This document shows, one piece after another, positions 54,935 to 63,938 of a stretch of DNA of 64,000 nucleotides. The notes beneath the pieces are model-generated. The model searched no databases. It was not told the DNA's origin and worked only from the letters and a program-made list of their open reading frames with translations. Origin of the DNA: Synechococcus sp. AG-673-F03 (GTDB lineage Bacteria > Cyanobacteriota > Cyanobacteriia > PCC-6307 > Cyanobiaceae); contig QCTJ01000010.1 of assembly GCA_003211205.1 (NCBI GenBank), positions 1 to 64,000 on the forward strand, written 5' to 3'. Both the position numbers and the translations under genes were made by a program. Position 1 is the stretch's first letter, and every line of letters begins with the position of its first letter.

Positions 54935-55932
54935 ACCCAAGCAATCTGCTGGCAGCTATCACCCTTGTGGTGCTTGCTCTGCTGACCTGGCAGCTGCGCT
55001 GGGTGCTGCTGGTGCTGTTCGGTGCGGTTGTGCTGGCGGTGGCGCTTGATGTGCCCGTTCACCATTTGATCAAGCGTTACCGGCTACCCCGTCCGATTGC
55101 GCTGCTGGCAGTGCTGCTGATCACAATCGTGGGAGGAGTGCTGGTTTTGCAACTGCTGCTGCCTCAGCTGATCAACCAGTTCGAACAGCTCACAACTCTG
55201 TTGCCTGTACTTTTCAGCCAGGTCCAGGAGCTGCTGTCCAATCAACCCCTGCTTGGAGAACTGGCACGAAGCCTGCCCGACCAGTTCAGCTGGGACCGCA
55301 TCCAACCTTTCGGAGCTCAATTGCTCGGCGTTGCCGGAGGAGCAGCCAACGGTCTGGTTCAGGTGCTGCTGATGAGCCTGCTGGCGGTGCTGCTCGCCCT
55401 GGACCCCTCAGCACACAGACGCATCCTTGTCGCTGCGACACCGCGTCCTGCACGCGCATCGATGGAGGATCTCCTGGACCAGTGCCGGACTGCTCTTGGT
55501 GGCTGGCTGGCTGGCATGACTCTCTCCGCCCTGGCGATGTTTCTTTGCACCTGGGCAGGTCTGGCAATTCTGCGCATTCCTCTGGCTCTGCTCTCTGCTC
55601 TGGTCTGTGGACTTCTGACCTTCGTGCCGACAATCGGGCCCACAGCGGCAACGCTTCTACCTCTCAGCCTGGCGCTGATGATTTCGCCGGGAACGATGCT
55701 TCAGGTGTTGGTGCTGCGGCTGACACTGCAGAACCTGGAAGCCTTCGTGCTCACACCGCTGTTGCTCAGGCGGACCGTGAATCTGCTTCCCACAGTGGCT
55801 CTCACCTCCCAGCTCAGCCTGGGTGCTCTGCTGGGACTACCTGGCGTGTTGCTGGCGCTGCCACTGGTTGTGGTGCTTCAGGTGGGGATGGAGCAGGTCG
55901 TGGTCAAGCAGATCATGGACCGCTGGAGCTAA
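54931..55932 (+). CDS. AI-2E family membrane protein (second copy)
   Basis: A 333-residue paralogue of the preceding protein, with the same layout: N-terminal helices LAAITLVVLALLTWQLRWVL, soluble part near 80-130, and C-terminal family marks FVPTIGPTAATLLPLSLAL and LRLTLQNLEAFVLTPLLLRR. It overlaps its neighbour by four bases (ATGA), so the two are probably made in equal amounts and might form a heteromer. The pair follows psb28 in the same transcript. Confidence 0.85.
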   Translation: MNPSNLLAAITLVVLALLTWQLRWVLLVLFGAVVLAVALDVPVHHLIKRYRLPRPIALLAVLLITIVGGVLVLQLLLPQLINQFEQLTTLLPVLFSQVQELLSNQPLLGELARSLPDQFSWDRIQPFGAQLLGVAGGAANGLVQVLLMSLLAVLLALDPSAHRRILVAATPRPARASMEDLLDQCRTALGGWLAGMTLSALAMFLCTWAGLAILRIPLALLSALVCGLLTFVPTIGPTAATLLPLSLALMISPGTMLQVLVLRLTLQNLEAFVLTPLLLRRTVNLLPTVALTSQLSLGALLGLPGVLLALPLVVVLQVGMEQVVVKQIMDRWS

Positions 55933-55941
55933 CAGAATCCG

Positions 55942-56424
55942 TTAACCGCCGTACTGCCAGCCGGTGGTGCTCAGCTCCAGGGCGTCTCCATCACGGTGGA
56001 GCACTGCTGATTTCACCTCTCCGATGAACACGGTGTGATCACCGTGGGCCAGCTCACCCACCAGTTCGCACTCAACACCACCCAGTGCATCCTTCAAAAT
56101 CGGCAGACCTAGGGAGCCAAGCTCAAAGGGCGCAACCTCAAAACGGCCGCCCACTGCCGACTGGGGCTTGAAGAATGTCGCAGCCAGATTCTTCTGGTCG
56201 GCGGCCAGCACGTTCAGAGAAAAACGACGTGTGCGCTGGATCATGCCGTTGCTGGTGCTGTCGGCACGGACACCCATCACCACCAGAGGCGGCTCGAACG
56301 ATCCCTGGGTGACCCAGCTGGCCGTAAATCCGTTCACCTCATCACCCTCGGCGACGCCGCAGATGAACAGGCCATGGGGAATTTTCCGCAACAGTGTCTT
56401 CTTGGCGTCCAGATCTAGCGACAT
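55942..56424 (-). CDS. Flavin reductase-like FMN-binding domain protein
   Basis: A 160-residue single-domain protein of the flavin reductase family, as found at the C-terminus of cyanobacterial diflavin flavoproteins. Conserved parts: RKIPHGLFICGVAEGDEVNGF, TASWVTQGSFEPPLVVMGV (FMN-binding) and SNGMIQRTRRFSLNVLA. It should bind FMN and reduce it with NAD(P)H, or pass electrons. Convergent with the AI-2E pair, with a nine-base gap. Confidence 0.9.
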   Translation of the reverse strand: MSLDLDAKKTLLRKIPHGLFICGVAEGDEVNGFTASWVTQGSFEPPLVVMGVRADSTSNGMIQRTRRFSLNVLAADQKNLAATFFKPQSAVGGRFEVAPFELGSLGLPILKDALGGVECELVGELAHGDHTVFIGEVKSAVLHRDGDALELSTTGWQYGG

Positions 56425-56562
56425 GGCGGTTCGTACTCACGATGTGAGCAGAATAGGCAAAACGGTGACAGCACAACGTCTCAGCGCTGCAGACACCTGA
56501 AAGAGACTGCTAGTTTCGGCGGCTTCTGAGCAGGATCCCTGGATCGGCCTTCCTCCCTGAGT

Positions 56563-57156
56563 GTGTTCGCAACGGTGGCCGGAAGCGGAGTATTGGGCCT
56601 GCTGATCTACGCCGGCTTTTTTTACGCCAATCTGCGTCGAACCAGTTCCATAGAAGAGCCCCAGGAGCTTCGCCCCTCCTATTCATCGCAAGCGCAGGCC
56701 AAGCAGGAAGCCGAAAGCTGGATCACGGAGGGGGGCACCTTCACCGTCACGACCACACAACGCGTTCGCAAAACCATCCCCCTCACCCGCCAGGAACGAC
56801 GCAAACTCGAGCTTTTAGCGGATGAAAAGCGCAGAGGCCAGATTGAGGCGGACTTTGAAGCCTGTCTCGATCAAGCGGCAACGGATCTCGCTAGAGAGCT
56901 CTGTTCCTTTCAGCAATTACCGCCCAACGCGACTTCGACGGCAACGGCCGCCGATGGACTCAGCAATCTTCCCACCACCAAAGTGATCGAGGACGTTCGT
57001 GTTGAGACCAGTCAACGCCCGCGCCGAACATGCACCCCTGTGAGCTCTTATCGACGCTTCAACTGCATTGAATTCGACGTTGCCAGAGATGAACAATTGA
57101 CAGCTGCACAGCAGAACTCTCTGGACATCAAGGGTTATCGACAGTTTCGTTACTGA
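56563..57156 (+). CDS. Hypothetical membrane-anchored protein, 197 residues
   Basis: From the GTG at 56563: one N-terminal membrane helix (VAGSGVLGLLIYAGFFYANL, about 4-23), then a soluble part with a charged helix (RKLELLADEKRRGQIEADFE) and three or four Cys (ACLDQ, ELCSF, RRTCTPV, FNCIEF). The segment RVRKTIPLTRQERRKLELL may be a coiled coil. No known domain. Its end overlaps the convergent minus-strand gene by 29 bases. Confidence 0.65.
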   Translation: MFATVAGSGVLGLLIYAGFFYANLRRTSSIEEPQELRPSYSSQAQAKQEAESWITEGGTFTVTTTQRVRKTIPLTRQERRKLELLADEKRRGQIEADFEACLDQAATDLARELCSFQQLPPNATSTATAADGLSNLPTTKVIEDVRVETSQRPRRTCTPVSSYRRFNCIEFDVARDEQLTAAQQNSLDIKGYRQFRY

Positions 57157-57391
57157 CGCGCCGACGGCACGGGCCGTAGCGGCTCCAGAGTGAAGGTTGC
57201 AACACCAGCACCACCACGGCGAGCAGGTGATGTCGCACAGCAAAGATCAGAGCCGTCAGGGTCACCTGATCCGCTAGCAGTCGCAATTCCGTTCTGAGAT
57301 CACTCAGAGCCAGGATCAGCAACAACAGCGGTATCCAGCGCTGAGAGCGAACTGATGCTGTTGCTGCGCGATCAGGCACTAGCAGCTGCAC
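57128..57391 (-). CDS. Hypothetical small membrane protein, 87 residues
   Basis: Two likely membrane helices (WIPLLLLILALSDL and VTLTALIFAVRHHLLAVVVL), a short basic loop between them and a basic tail (RYGPCRRRVSNETV). Its start overlaps the secF stop by 20 bases, consistent with being the last gene of the pdhB-secD-secF run. Unknown function. Confidence 0.55.
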   Translation of the reverse strand: MQLLVPDRAATASVRSQRWIPLLLLILALSDLRTELRLLADQVTLTALIFAVRHHLLAVVVLVLQPSLWSRYGPCRRRVSNETVDNP

Positions 57392-58367
57392 CAGATCGGG
57401 ATGGCCAGATGCTCAACAGAGAAGGGGCCAGGGCAATGCTGGACCAGCTGCCAACGATCACTCCCAGTGCCAGAGCAATGGCGAACCAGTAGAGCGTTGA
57501 ACCACCGAAGAGGATGAGGGCAACCAGGGGCAGAAGTGTGGTGCCGCTGGTGTAAATGGTTCTGGTCAGCGTGGCTGACACAGCACGGTCAACCTGCACG
57601 GGGAGAGGAAGGTCACCATCCATGCGCTGGCGCTCGCGAATTCTGTCGAAAACGACAACGGTGTCGTTCACGGAATATCCAGCGATGGTCAGCAGAGCCA
57701 CGGCAAACAAGCTGTCAACCTCCAGCCCTGTAGTGAGGCCGAGCCAGGCGAAGACACCGCAGACGATCACGATGTCGTGAGCCAAGGCCACCAGGGCCAG
57801 AAAGGCGTAGCGAGGGTCGTAGCGAACGGTGATGTACAGCGCAATTCCCGTAAAGGCGACCAGCAGGGAAATCAGACTGCTGCGCAGCAACTGTCCACCA
57901 AGGCTGGGACCGATGGTGTCAACGGACTGACCTCCAGGCTCAAAGGGTCCAGCCACCGTTTCAAGTGCTTCGATCACAGCCTGCCCCTGGCCTACGGAGA
58001 GGGCTGGCATCCGCACAACAATCGACTGACCGCCATCGAGGAGCTGAACGCGAGCATTGTCCAACTTGGGAAGTCCTTTCCCATCCTGAACCGGAAGCTT
58101 GATCTGCTGAAGCTCAGATTCAACAGCGACGGTGCTGAGCTGATCGCAGATGTCAGCGCAGCTGCGCTCCAGCTGGATCTGAGTTCCACCGGTGAAGTCG
58201 AGACCTGGCCTCAGAGGCAATCCGATCTGAGGGTCAGTCCAGCTGAGCACAATCCCGATCAGGCTCAGTAGCAGGCAGACAGCGGACACCAACCAGACCT
58301 GCCGTCGACGACTGGTCAGGGGGAAGCGCAGAGGTCGCTCATCAGTTGCGGGTGATGTGAAAGCCAT
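57372..58367 (-). CDS. secF: Protein-export membrane protein SecF
   Basis: A 331-residue partner of SecD: six membrane helices, a periplasmic P1-like region between the first and second helices, and the RND-type helices 4-6. Conserved parts: RPGLDFTGGTQIQLE (about 53-67), TVRYDPRYAFLALVALAHDIV, SVNDTVVVFDRIRE (helix 4, with the conserved Asp and Asn) and TRTIYTSGTTLLPLVALILFG. With SecD it uses the proton gradient to pull proteins through SecYEG. Three bases separate it from secD. Confidence 0.95.
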   Translation of the reverse strand: MAFTSPATDERPLRFPLTSRRRQVWLVSAVCLLLSLIGIVLSWTDPQIGLPLRPGLDFTGGTQIQLERSCADICDQLSTVAVESELQQIKLPVQDGKGLPKLDNARVQLLDGGQSIVVRMPALSVGQGQAVIEALETVAGPFEPGGQSVDTIGPSLGGQLLRSSLISLLVAFTGIALYITVRYDPRYAFLALVALAHDIVIVCGVFAWLGLTTGLEVDSLFAVALLTIAGYSVNDTVVVFDRIRERQRMDGDLPLPVQVDRAVSATLTRTIYTSGTTLLPLVALILFGGSTLYWFAIALALGVIVGSWSSIALAPSLLSIWPSRSGAAASA

Positions 58368-58370
58368 GGC

Positions 58371-59843
58371 TCAGGACACTGTCGTGGGAAGTTGCCTTGC
58401 CGGCAGGAAGTTCGTCGGACGCCGCAAGCCCTGATAGCTCATCAGGAAACGCAGCAGCGTGCGTGTACAGGTCAGAGCCGTGAACAGACTCAGCAGAACA
58501 CCAATGCCGAGAGTCGCCGCGAAGCCCTTCACCAGTCCAGTGCCAAGGAAGAAGAGGGCTGCACAACTGATCAAGGTGGTCAGGTGACCATCAACAATCG
58601 ATGAAAACGCCTGGGAGAATCCCGTTTCAATGGAGCGGATCAGGGTGTTGCCACGCCGGAGTTCGTCCTTGATGCGCTCGAAGATCAGCACGTTGGCATC
58701 CACTGCCATGCCGATGCTCAAGATGAAACCAGCGATACCCGGCAGCGTCAACGTGACAGGAATCAGGGCATAGACCGCGAGATTGAACAGGGCATAGAGG
58801 CTGAGGGCCATCACCGCCACAGCACCTGCAAGCCGGTAGATCAGCAGCATGAAAATGCCGACCAACACAAGACCTGAAAGGGCGGCGATCAGGCTGCGAC
58901 GGACGTTCTCCGCACCAAGAGTCGGTCCGATGGTGCGCACCTCAAGGATTTCCACCGGCAAGGGCAACGAACCACCCCGCAGTTGAACCTCGAGATCGCG
59001 GGCGTCTTCCGCTGTGAAGTTGCCGGAGATTGACGCCGTGCCTCCTGAAATTCCAGCAGCTTTGTACTGGGGACCGACGCTGGCTTCACTGATGAGTTCG
59101 CCATCAAGAGCGATTCCCAGAAGGCGCCCTGTGCCGGCGATCGACTGGGTGAGTTCGGCGAATTTCTCGCCACCCTCAGCGTTGAAATTCAGAGTCACTT
59201 CCCAGCCAGAGCCGTTTTGTTGTTGCTGACGACCGGCACTGACCAATTGCTTACCCGTAAAGGCCGTGGGCTCGAACCGATCAAGAATTTCCTGATTGGT
59301 GCGCGCGAGCAACTGCTCCAGTTGCTCCGTCTCCGTTGTTGCCGTTCCATCAAGACCCAGTTCTTTCTGGCGTCTGGCGAGCTCGTCCTGCTCAACGGGG
59401 TCAAGCTCGGACGCATCATCGTCCGAACGCGTGTCCAGAATGCTCTGCAGCTGGCCTCTCAGCTGTCGAAGGCTTTGCACTTCCTCCTGCGTGCCTTCCT
59501 TCTGAGCCCTGAACTCGAGCAAGGCTGTGCTTCCGAGCACGTCTGCGGCGCGGGTCGGATCGGTGACGCCCGGCAGCTGCAGCACGAGCTGATCATCACC
59601 AACGGTCTGCAGCGTGGATTCAGCCACACCAAGACCGTTGACGCGGCGATCGAGCACCGCCTTCACCGCTTCCATCTGCTCGGCGCCGATGGTGGTGATC
59701 TCTCCGGCCGGCTGGACCTCCAGTGTGAGCTGACTGCCCCCACGCAAATCAAGTCCGAGCTGCAGCGGGAAGCTGGAAAGAACTGCAGCTGCAGCGATGG
59801 CAAGCGCAAGGATGAGGGCAAACCAGCCCTGTTGACGGGCCAT
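58371..59843 (-). CDS. secD: Protein translocase subunit SecD
   Basis: A 490-residue SecD: N-terminal helix (residues 6-25), LGLDLRGGSQLTLEV (about 30), a large periplasmic domain to about 310 and five C-terminal helices with AVDANVLIFERIKDELRRG (helix 4). ATG at 59843 is preferred to TTG at 59846. The pdhB stop lies directly before it, so translation is probably coupled with pdhB. Its stop is three bases from secF. Confidence 0.95.
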   Translation of the reverse strand: MARQQGWFALILALAIAAAAVLSSFPLQLGLDLRGGSQLTLEVQPAGEITTIGAEQMEAVKAVLDRRVNGLGVAESTLQTVGDDQLVLQLPGVTDPTRAADVLGSTALLEFRAQKEGTQEEVQSLRQLRGQLQSILDTRSDDDASELDPVEQDELARRQKELGLDGTATTETEQLEQLLARTNQEILDRFEPTAFTGKQLVSAGRQQQQNGSGWEVTLNFNAEGGEKFAELTQSIAGTGRLLGIALDGELISEASVGPQYKAAGISGGTASISGNFTAEDARDLEVQLRGGSLPLPVEILEVRTIGPTLGAENVRRSLIAALSGLVLVGIFMLLIYRLAGAVAVMALSLYALFNLAVYALIPVTLTLPGIAGFILSIGMAVDANVLIFERIKDELRRGNTLIRSIETGFSQAFSSIVDGHLTTLISCAALFFLGTGLVKGFAATLGIGVLLSLFTALTCTRTLLRFLMSYQGLRRPTNFLPARQLPTTVS

Positions 59844-59846
59844 CAA

Positions 59847-60830
59847 TCAGAGCCCCTGACGAACAATGGTCTGAGCCGCTTCGACGATCTGATGCGGCTG
59901 AATGATGGTCAGATTCTCGAGATTGCCGTTGTAGGGGGTGGGGATGTCCTGGCTGGACAGCCGAATCGGCCGGGCATCGAGCTCATCGAAGCAGTGCTCT
60001 GTGATCAGAGCAATTAACTCGGCACCGATGCCACCGGTCTTCATGCACTCCTCCACCACGATCACCTTGTGGGTCTTGCGGATCGAGCGGGCAATCGTCT
60101 CCATATCAAAGGGCTTGAGGCTGATCAGATCGATCAATTCGGCGTTGATCCCATCGGCCTCGAGCTGCTCCACAGCCTTGAGGCAGTGATGACGCATGCG
60201 TGAGTAGGTCAGGATCGTGATGTCACTGCCCTCCTTGACCAGATCCGCCTGATCGAGGGCACAGGTGTAATCGCCGTCTGGCAGATCTTCCGTGAGGTTG
60301 TAGAGCAGCACATGCTCGAAAAACAGAACCGGATTGTTATCGCGGATGGCGGCCTTCATCAGGCCCTTCGCGTTGGTCGGCGTGCTGCAGGCCACGATCT
60401 TGATGCCAGGCACGGCATGGAAATAAGCCTCGAGCCGCTGACTGTGCTCGGCTCCCAGTTGTCGACCGACACCGCCCGGGCCCCGCACAACCGTGGGGAT
60501 GGTGAAATTGCCGCCGCTTGTGTAGCGCAGCATCCCCATGTTGTTGGAGATCTGATTGAAGGCCAGCAGCAGGAAACCCATGTTCATGCCCTCAACGATC
60601 GGCCTCAGGCCTGTCATCGCGGCACCCACAGCCATGCCGGTGAAACTGTTCTCAGCAATCGGGGTGTCGAGGACCCGTAGTTCGCCGTATTTCTCGTAGA
60701 GATCCTTGGTGACTTTGTAGGAGCCGCCGTAATGGCCGACGTCCTCTCCCATCACACAGACATGGGGATCGCGGGCCATTTCCTCATCGATGGCTTCGCG
60801 TAGTGCGTTGAAGAGAAGCGTCCCTGCCAC
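59847..60830 (-). CDS. pdhB: Pyruvate dehydrogenase E1 component, beta subunit
   Basis: A 327-residue transketolase-like subunit. Conserved parts: [76 protein letters not shown] and [12 protein letters not shown]. With the alpha subunit (pdhA, not in the window) and TPP it decarboxylates pyruvate to acetyl-CoA. Starts at GTG 60830. It is the first gene of pdhB-secD-secF. Confidence 0.95.
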   Translation of the reverse strand: MAGTLLFNALREAIDEEMARDPHVCVMGEDVGHYGGSYKVTKDLYEKYGELRVLDTPIAENSFTGMAVGAAMTGLRPIVEGMNMGFLLLAFNQISNNMGMLRYTSGGNFTIPTVVRGPGGVGRQLGAEHSQRLEAYFHAVPGIKIVACSTPTNAKGLMKAAIRDNNPVLFFEHVLLYNLTEDLPDGDYTCALDQADLVKEGSDITILTYSRMRHHCLKAVEQLEADGINAELIDLISLKPFDMETIARSIRKTHKVIVVEECMKTGGIGAELIALITEHCFDELDARPIRLSSQDIPTPYNGNLENLTIIQPHQIVEAAQTIVRQGL

Positions 60831-60892
60831 GGCGTTGCTGCAATCCCGGCCATGCCGGCGTCAGCGGCCAAGCTATCTCAGTCCAGGGGTGT

Positions 60893-60988
60893 TCAGCCTC
60901 CGGCGGCAAAGGTCGCCAGCAGCAGCACCGAAAGAAGCAGACCTGGAGACAGCAGCAACACGAGCTGACCGAGATCGTGAGGGGTCAT
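60893..60988 (-). CDS. Candidate single-helix membrane protein, 31 residues
   Basis: From the ATG at 60988: MTPHDLGQLVLLLSPGLLLS then a hydrophobic end finishing AAGG. It would form a single membrane helix, like small subunits of photosynthetic complexes. It does not match PsbM, PsbT, PsbI, PetN, PetL, Psb30 or PsaI as I remember them. It sits between DUF3082 and pdhB on the same strand. No clear ribosome-binding site. Too short to be certain. Confidence 0.45.
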   Translation of the reverse strand: MTPHDLGQLVLLLSPGLLLSVLLLATFAAGG

Positions 60989-61012
60989 GGCTGCAGAGGC
61001 TCTGGGATGAGA

Positions 61013-61318
61013 CTAGGCAGCGTCCAGCTTGTCTTTCATGAAAAGACTGCGAAGAAACACCAGGAACAAGCCAATCCCGATGAAGGCAAAGCTGAATGTG
61101 GCCAGAAAGAACATTCCGATGAACAGCGTTTTCATGGCAGACGCGATGTTCTGCGCTGTGGTGCTGCTGAAATTTGACGAGTGCGTCGAGAGATAGATCA
61201 CGACTTTTTTGCTCAAGCCGAAACTCAACCAGGCCAGCACCAGACTGGTGATCGATCCGGACAGGAAACTGAGGGGTCCTTTGCGGGGTTTGGCTGTGGC
61301 TGCGTTGCTGTCACTCAT
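61013..61318 (-). CDS. DUF3082 domain membrane protein
   Basis: A 101-residue protein from the ATG at 61318. An N-terminal hydrophilic segment ([18 protein letters not shown]), a first helix [20 protein letters not shown], a loop with [19 protein letters not shown], and a second helix [20 protein letters not shown]. This is the layout of DUF3082, which I recall as a cyanobacterial/chloroplast family of unknown function. Its start overlaps the ispE stop by four bases, so it is translated with ispE. Confidence 0.85.
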   Translation of the reverse strand: MSDSNAATAKPRKGPLSFLSGSITSLVLAWLSFGLSKKVVIYLSTHSSNFSSTTAQNIASAMKTLFIGMFFLATFSFAFIGIGLFLVFLRSLFMKDKLDAA

Positions 61319-62247
61319 GCCGCCAGCTTGACGCCATAGGAGAGCAGGGAACAACTCCAGGATTGCAGGCCCTCCGCTTCAAACTGCGCAGCAGCATGCA
61401 GTCGTGCTTGTTCAGCCGCGCTGAAGTCTGGAAACAGAGCAAAACAGCTCGGGCCGGAACCACTCATGGCCACTCGCAACTGCCCTGGCAATACGTTCAA
61501 GAGCGCCAGCGCAGTGCGCACCGAGGGCGTCTGCGGAGCCACAACGTGCTGAAGGTCATTGCGCAAGGGCGGAGGCAATTCGGTTCGTAGGGGGCGCAGC
61601 CAAGCAGAGGTTCGCAGCAGCTCACGACGTTGCTCAAAGGCTGCTTCACCCTCGATATAGAGATGAAAACGTTCTCGCTTGCATTCGCCATAGGCCCACG
61701 GCGTCGACACGCTGATGGATGGATCCTTCACCAGCAGAACGCCCAGCGGCGCCGATACTTCAGGCAGAACCTCAAGCCGTTCTCCCCGTCCAAAACAAAT
61801 CTGGGTGCCACCGGCAATGCAGAACGGCATGTCAGATCCGAGATCAGCAGCCAGCGTCTCGAGCTGAGAGGCACCGAGGCCGAGGCCCCAGAGCGCGTTC
61901 AGGCCAACCAGTGCTGCTGCCCCATCACTGGAGCCTCCTGCAAGACCGGCGCCGATGGGAATGCGCTTGCGCAGATGCATCCGTGCACCCAACTCACCGA
62001 ATCCGGATCGCTCGCGAAGCAGCCTGGCCGCCCGCATGATCAGATTGTCGTCTCCGCAACTAAGTCCTTGTTGATCACAGCTGAGGGAAAGCGTTCCGTC
62101 GGCAGTGTTCTCACACTCGAACTCATCGGCGAGATCAATGCTTTGCATCACCATGGCGAGTTCGTGGAACCCGTCATCCCGCAGGCCCAGCACCTCGAGA
62201 TGCAGATTGATCTTGGCCGGAGCTCTGACGCAGACCGGAGCCATCAT
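61315..62247 (-). CDS. ispE: 4-diphosphocytidyl-2-C-methyl-D-erythritol kinase
   Basis: A 310-residue GHMP kinase of the MEP isoprenoid pathway, phosphorylating CDP-ME at the 2-hydroxyl. From the Met at 62247 ([20 protein letters not shown]). Motifs: APAKINLHL (about 9-17), the ATP loop [20 protein letters not shown], and the C-terminal [11 protein letters not shown]. The open frame reaches 62385 but those residues do not belong. 150 bases downstream of rsmA on the same strand; overlaps DUF3082 by four bases. Confidence 0.94.
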   Translation of the reverse strand: MMAPVCVRAPAKINLHLEVLGLRDDGFHELAMVMQSIDLADEFECENTADGTLSLSCDQQGLSCGDDNLIMRAARLLRERSGFGELGARMHLRKRIPIGAGLAGGSSDGAAALVGLNALWGLGLGASQLETLAADLGSDMPFCIAGGTQICFGRGERLEVLPEVSAPLGVLLVKDPSISVSTPWAYGECKRERFHLYIEGEAAFEQRRELLRTSAWLRPLRTELPPPLRNDLQHVVAPQTPSVRTALALLNVLPGQLRVAMSGSGPSCFALFPDFSAAEQARLHAAAQFEAEGLQSWSCSLLSYGVKLAA

Positions 62248-62397
62248 GTTCAGGACACAGCGAAGTCGGCCGGACTCCGACCCGAATGTGGAGGCTAAAC
62301 CACGGCCAGAGCCCAGTGTTGACAGGGGATTGAAGGCAAGACATCTGGTGGATTGCTCATCCACGGCAGGCGCAGACACTGACACTGCCTCAGCGAC

Positions 62398-63231
62398 TCA
62401 CTCGGATGCTTCCGCTGCTCTTAAGCCCCTGGCTAAGGCCACCCAGTTTTCTGGCGCCACGTCCTGAGGCCTTTGCTGCAGATCAATGCCGGCCTGCTGT
62501 GCCAGCTCCTGGAGCTGATCCGGCGGTTTGACCCCGGCAAGGGTGTTACGCAGCATCTTGCGTCGGGACAGAAACGCCTGTTTGAGCAATCGTTCCACCC
62601 CACGGCAGAGATCGGGATCTGGGCGCTGATCCGCCGGCAAGGGGTCAAGTCTGATCACCTCGGACTGCACCTTCGGAGGCGGCTGGAAGCAGCGCGGCGG
62701 CACAGGGCAAACGATTTGGCAACGGGCCAGAAGCTGCAAACGCACACTCAAAGCACTGAAACTGCTGTGTCCGGCAGGGGCTCGAATGCGCTCTGCCACT
62801 TCTTTCTGCACGAGCAGGATGAGCCTTTCATAGGGCGGATCAACGGGCCGATCCAGACGACCAATCAGCCGATCGAGCAAGGGGCCCGTAATGTTGTACG
62901 GGATGTTCGCCACCACCTTGGAGGCCGGAGAACCGTCAGGAAGTGTCAGAGGAACGTTGAGAACATCGCCCTCACAGAGTGAAAACCGCGATTGGGCTGC
63001 GTAGCGCTCGGTCAGACCTGACACCAGATCTCGGTCCAGCTCGATCGCATGCACCAACGCGGCAGGGCTTCTGAGCAGTCGCTCGGTCAGAGCACCCCGT
63101 CCTGGTCCCACCTCAAGAACATGGTCCCCCTCCACGAGTTCTGCCGACTCGAGAATCCGATCCAGAACCTGTTCATCCCGAAGCCAGTGCTGTCCAAATC
63201 TTTTGCGGGCCGTATGTCCTGCGAAGCTCAT
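62398..63231 (-). CDS. rsmA: 16S rRNA dimethyladenosine transferase RsmA/KsgA
   Basis: A 277-residue SAM-dependent enzyme that dimethylates A1518 and A1519 of 16S rRNA. Conserved parts: RKRFGQHWLRDEQVLDRIL (about 9-27), VLEVGPGRGALTERLL (SAM motif I), ANIPYNITGPLLDRL (catalytic NxPY) and QKEVAERIRAP. The C-terminal domain ends LARGLRAAEASE. A methylation/quality step of small-subunit assembly. Next to ispE, a frequent neighbour in bacteria. Confidence 0.95.
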   Translation of the reverse strand: MSFAGHTARKRFGQHWLRDEQVLDRILESAELVEGDHVLEVGPGRGALTERLLRSPAALVHAIELDRDLVSGLTERYAAQSRFSLCEGDVLNVPLTLPDGSPASKVVANIPYNITGPLLDRLIGRLDRPVDPPYERLILLVQKEVAERIRAPAGHSSFSALSVRLQLLARCQIVCPVPPRCFQPPPKVQSEVIRLDPLPADQRPDPDLCRGVERLLKQAFLSRRKMLRNTLAGVKPPDQLQELAQQAGIDLQQRPQDVAPENWVALARGLRAAEASE

Positions 63232-63314
63232 GTCATGCGGGCCATGGGTTCACTGTGCACCAGCGCAGAGGGCACGGAACGCGATGATGATGGTATTCAG
63301 GTCTGACGCGGTTG

Positions 63315-63938
63315 ATGAACAGATCTGCCCTGCTGATCTGCATAGCTGGCCCCTCCGCAGCAGGCAAGACCTACTTCAGCAAGGAGCTGAAAACGTCGCT
63401 CGCTCAAAGTGGGATTGCTGCTGTGGTGATCGGCTCCGACGATTACTACCGCGAGCACTGGACACCGGATTCGATCTATGGATTCGACACGGTCGATGCC
63501 ATCGACAGGGATGCACTGATCGACGACATTCAAGCTCTGCTCGAACGCCGTCTTCAACATCGACGCCGTTACGACATGAGCACCAGGGACGTCAGCTGGG
63601 AGTCGTTCAACGAGATCTGGGATGTTGTGCTCCTGGAGGGGGCGTTCGGCCCCCAACTACTTATGAATCATCTCGATCCTGATCTTCTGATTTATCTGAG
63701 CGCATCGCTGCCGATCAGGGTGATTCGCCGCCTGCGCCGTGACGTGCGCGAACGTCAGCGAACCCTCCTCTCAGTCTTGCGTCAGTCAGTGATGCAGATG
63801 CTGCCGGGAGAGCGGCGGTTCATCCATCCGCTGAGACGTTCCGCTGATCTGCTCATCCGTGATCTTCCAACGGGTCTTCCGCTGGCTGTGAAACGGATTG
63901 AAGCTCTGATCAAGAGATCCGAAGCTCCGGCACCCTGA
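63315..63938 (+). CDS. Uridine kinase-like P-loop protein
   Basis: A 207-residue P-loop kinase of the uridine kinase/phosphoribulokinase superfamily. Walker A GPSAAGKTYFSKEL (about 12-25), then VVIGSDDYYREHW as in uridine kinases, the RRRYDMSTRD segment, VVLLEGAFGP, and Arg-rich lid RVIRRLRRDVRERQRT. The function is probably nucleoside or related phosphorylation, but not certain; the conserved LEG (uridine kinase VEG) supports it. Divergent from rsmA. ATG at 63315 chosen over TTG at 63312. Confidence 0.82.
   Translation: MNRSALLICIAGPSAAGKTYFSKELKTSLAQSGIAAVVIGSDDYYREHWTPDSIYGFDTVDAIDRDALIDDIQALLERRLQHRRRYDMSTRDVSWESFNEIWDVVLLEGAFGPQLLMNHLDPDLLIYLSASLPIRVIRRLRRDVRERQRTLLSVLRQSVMQMLPGERRFIHPLRRSADLLIRDLPTGLPLAVKRIEALIKRSEAPAP

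Noticed and set aside
53855-55932. Quorum-sensing system based on the AI-2E family names
   Set aside because: No luxS or sensor gene is nearby and the family has other transport roles.
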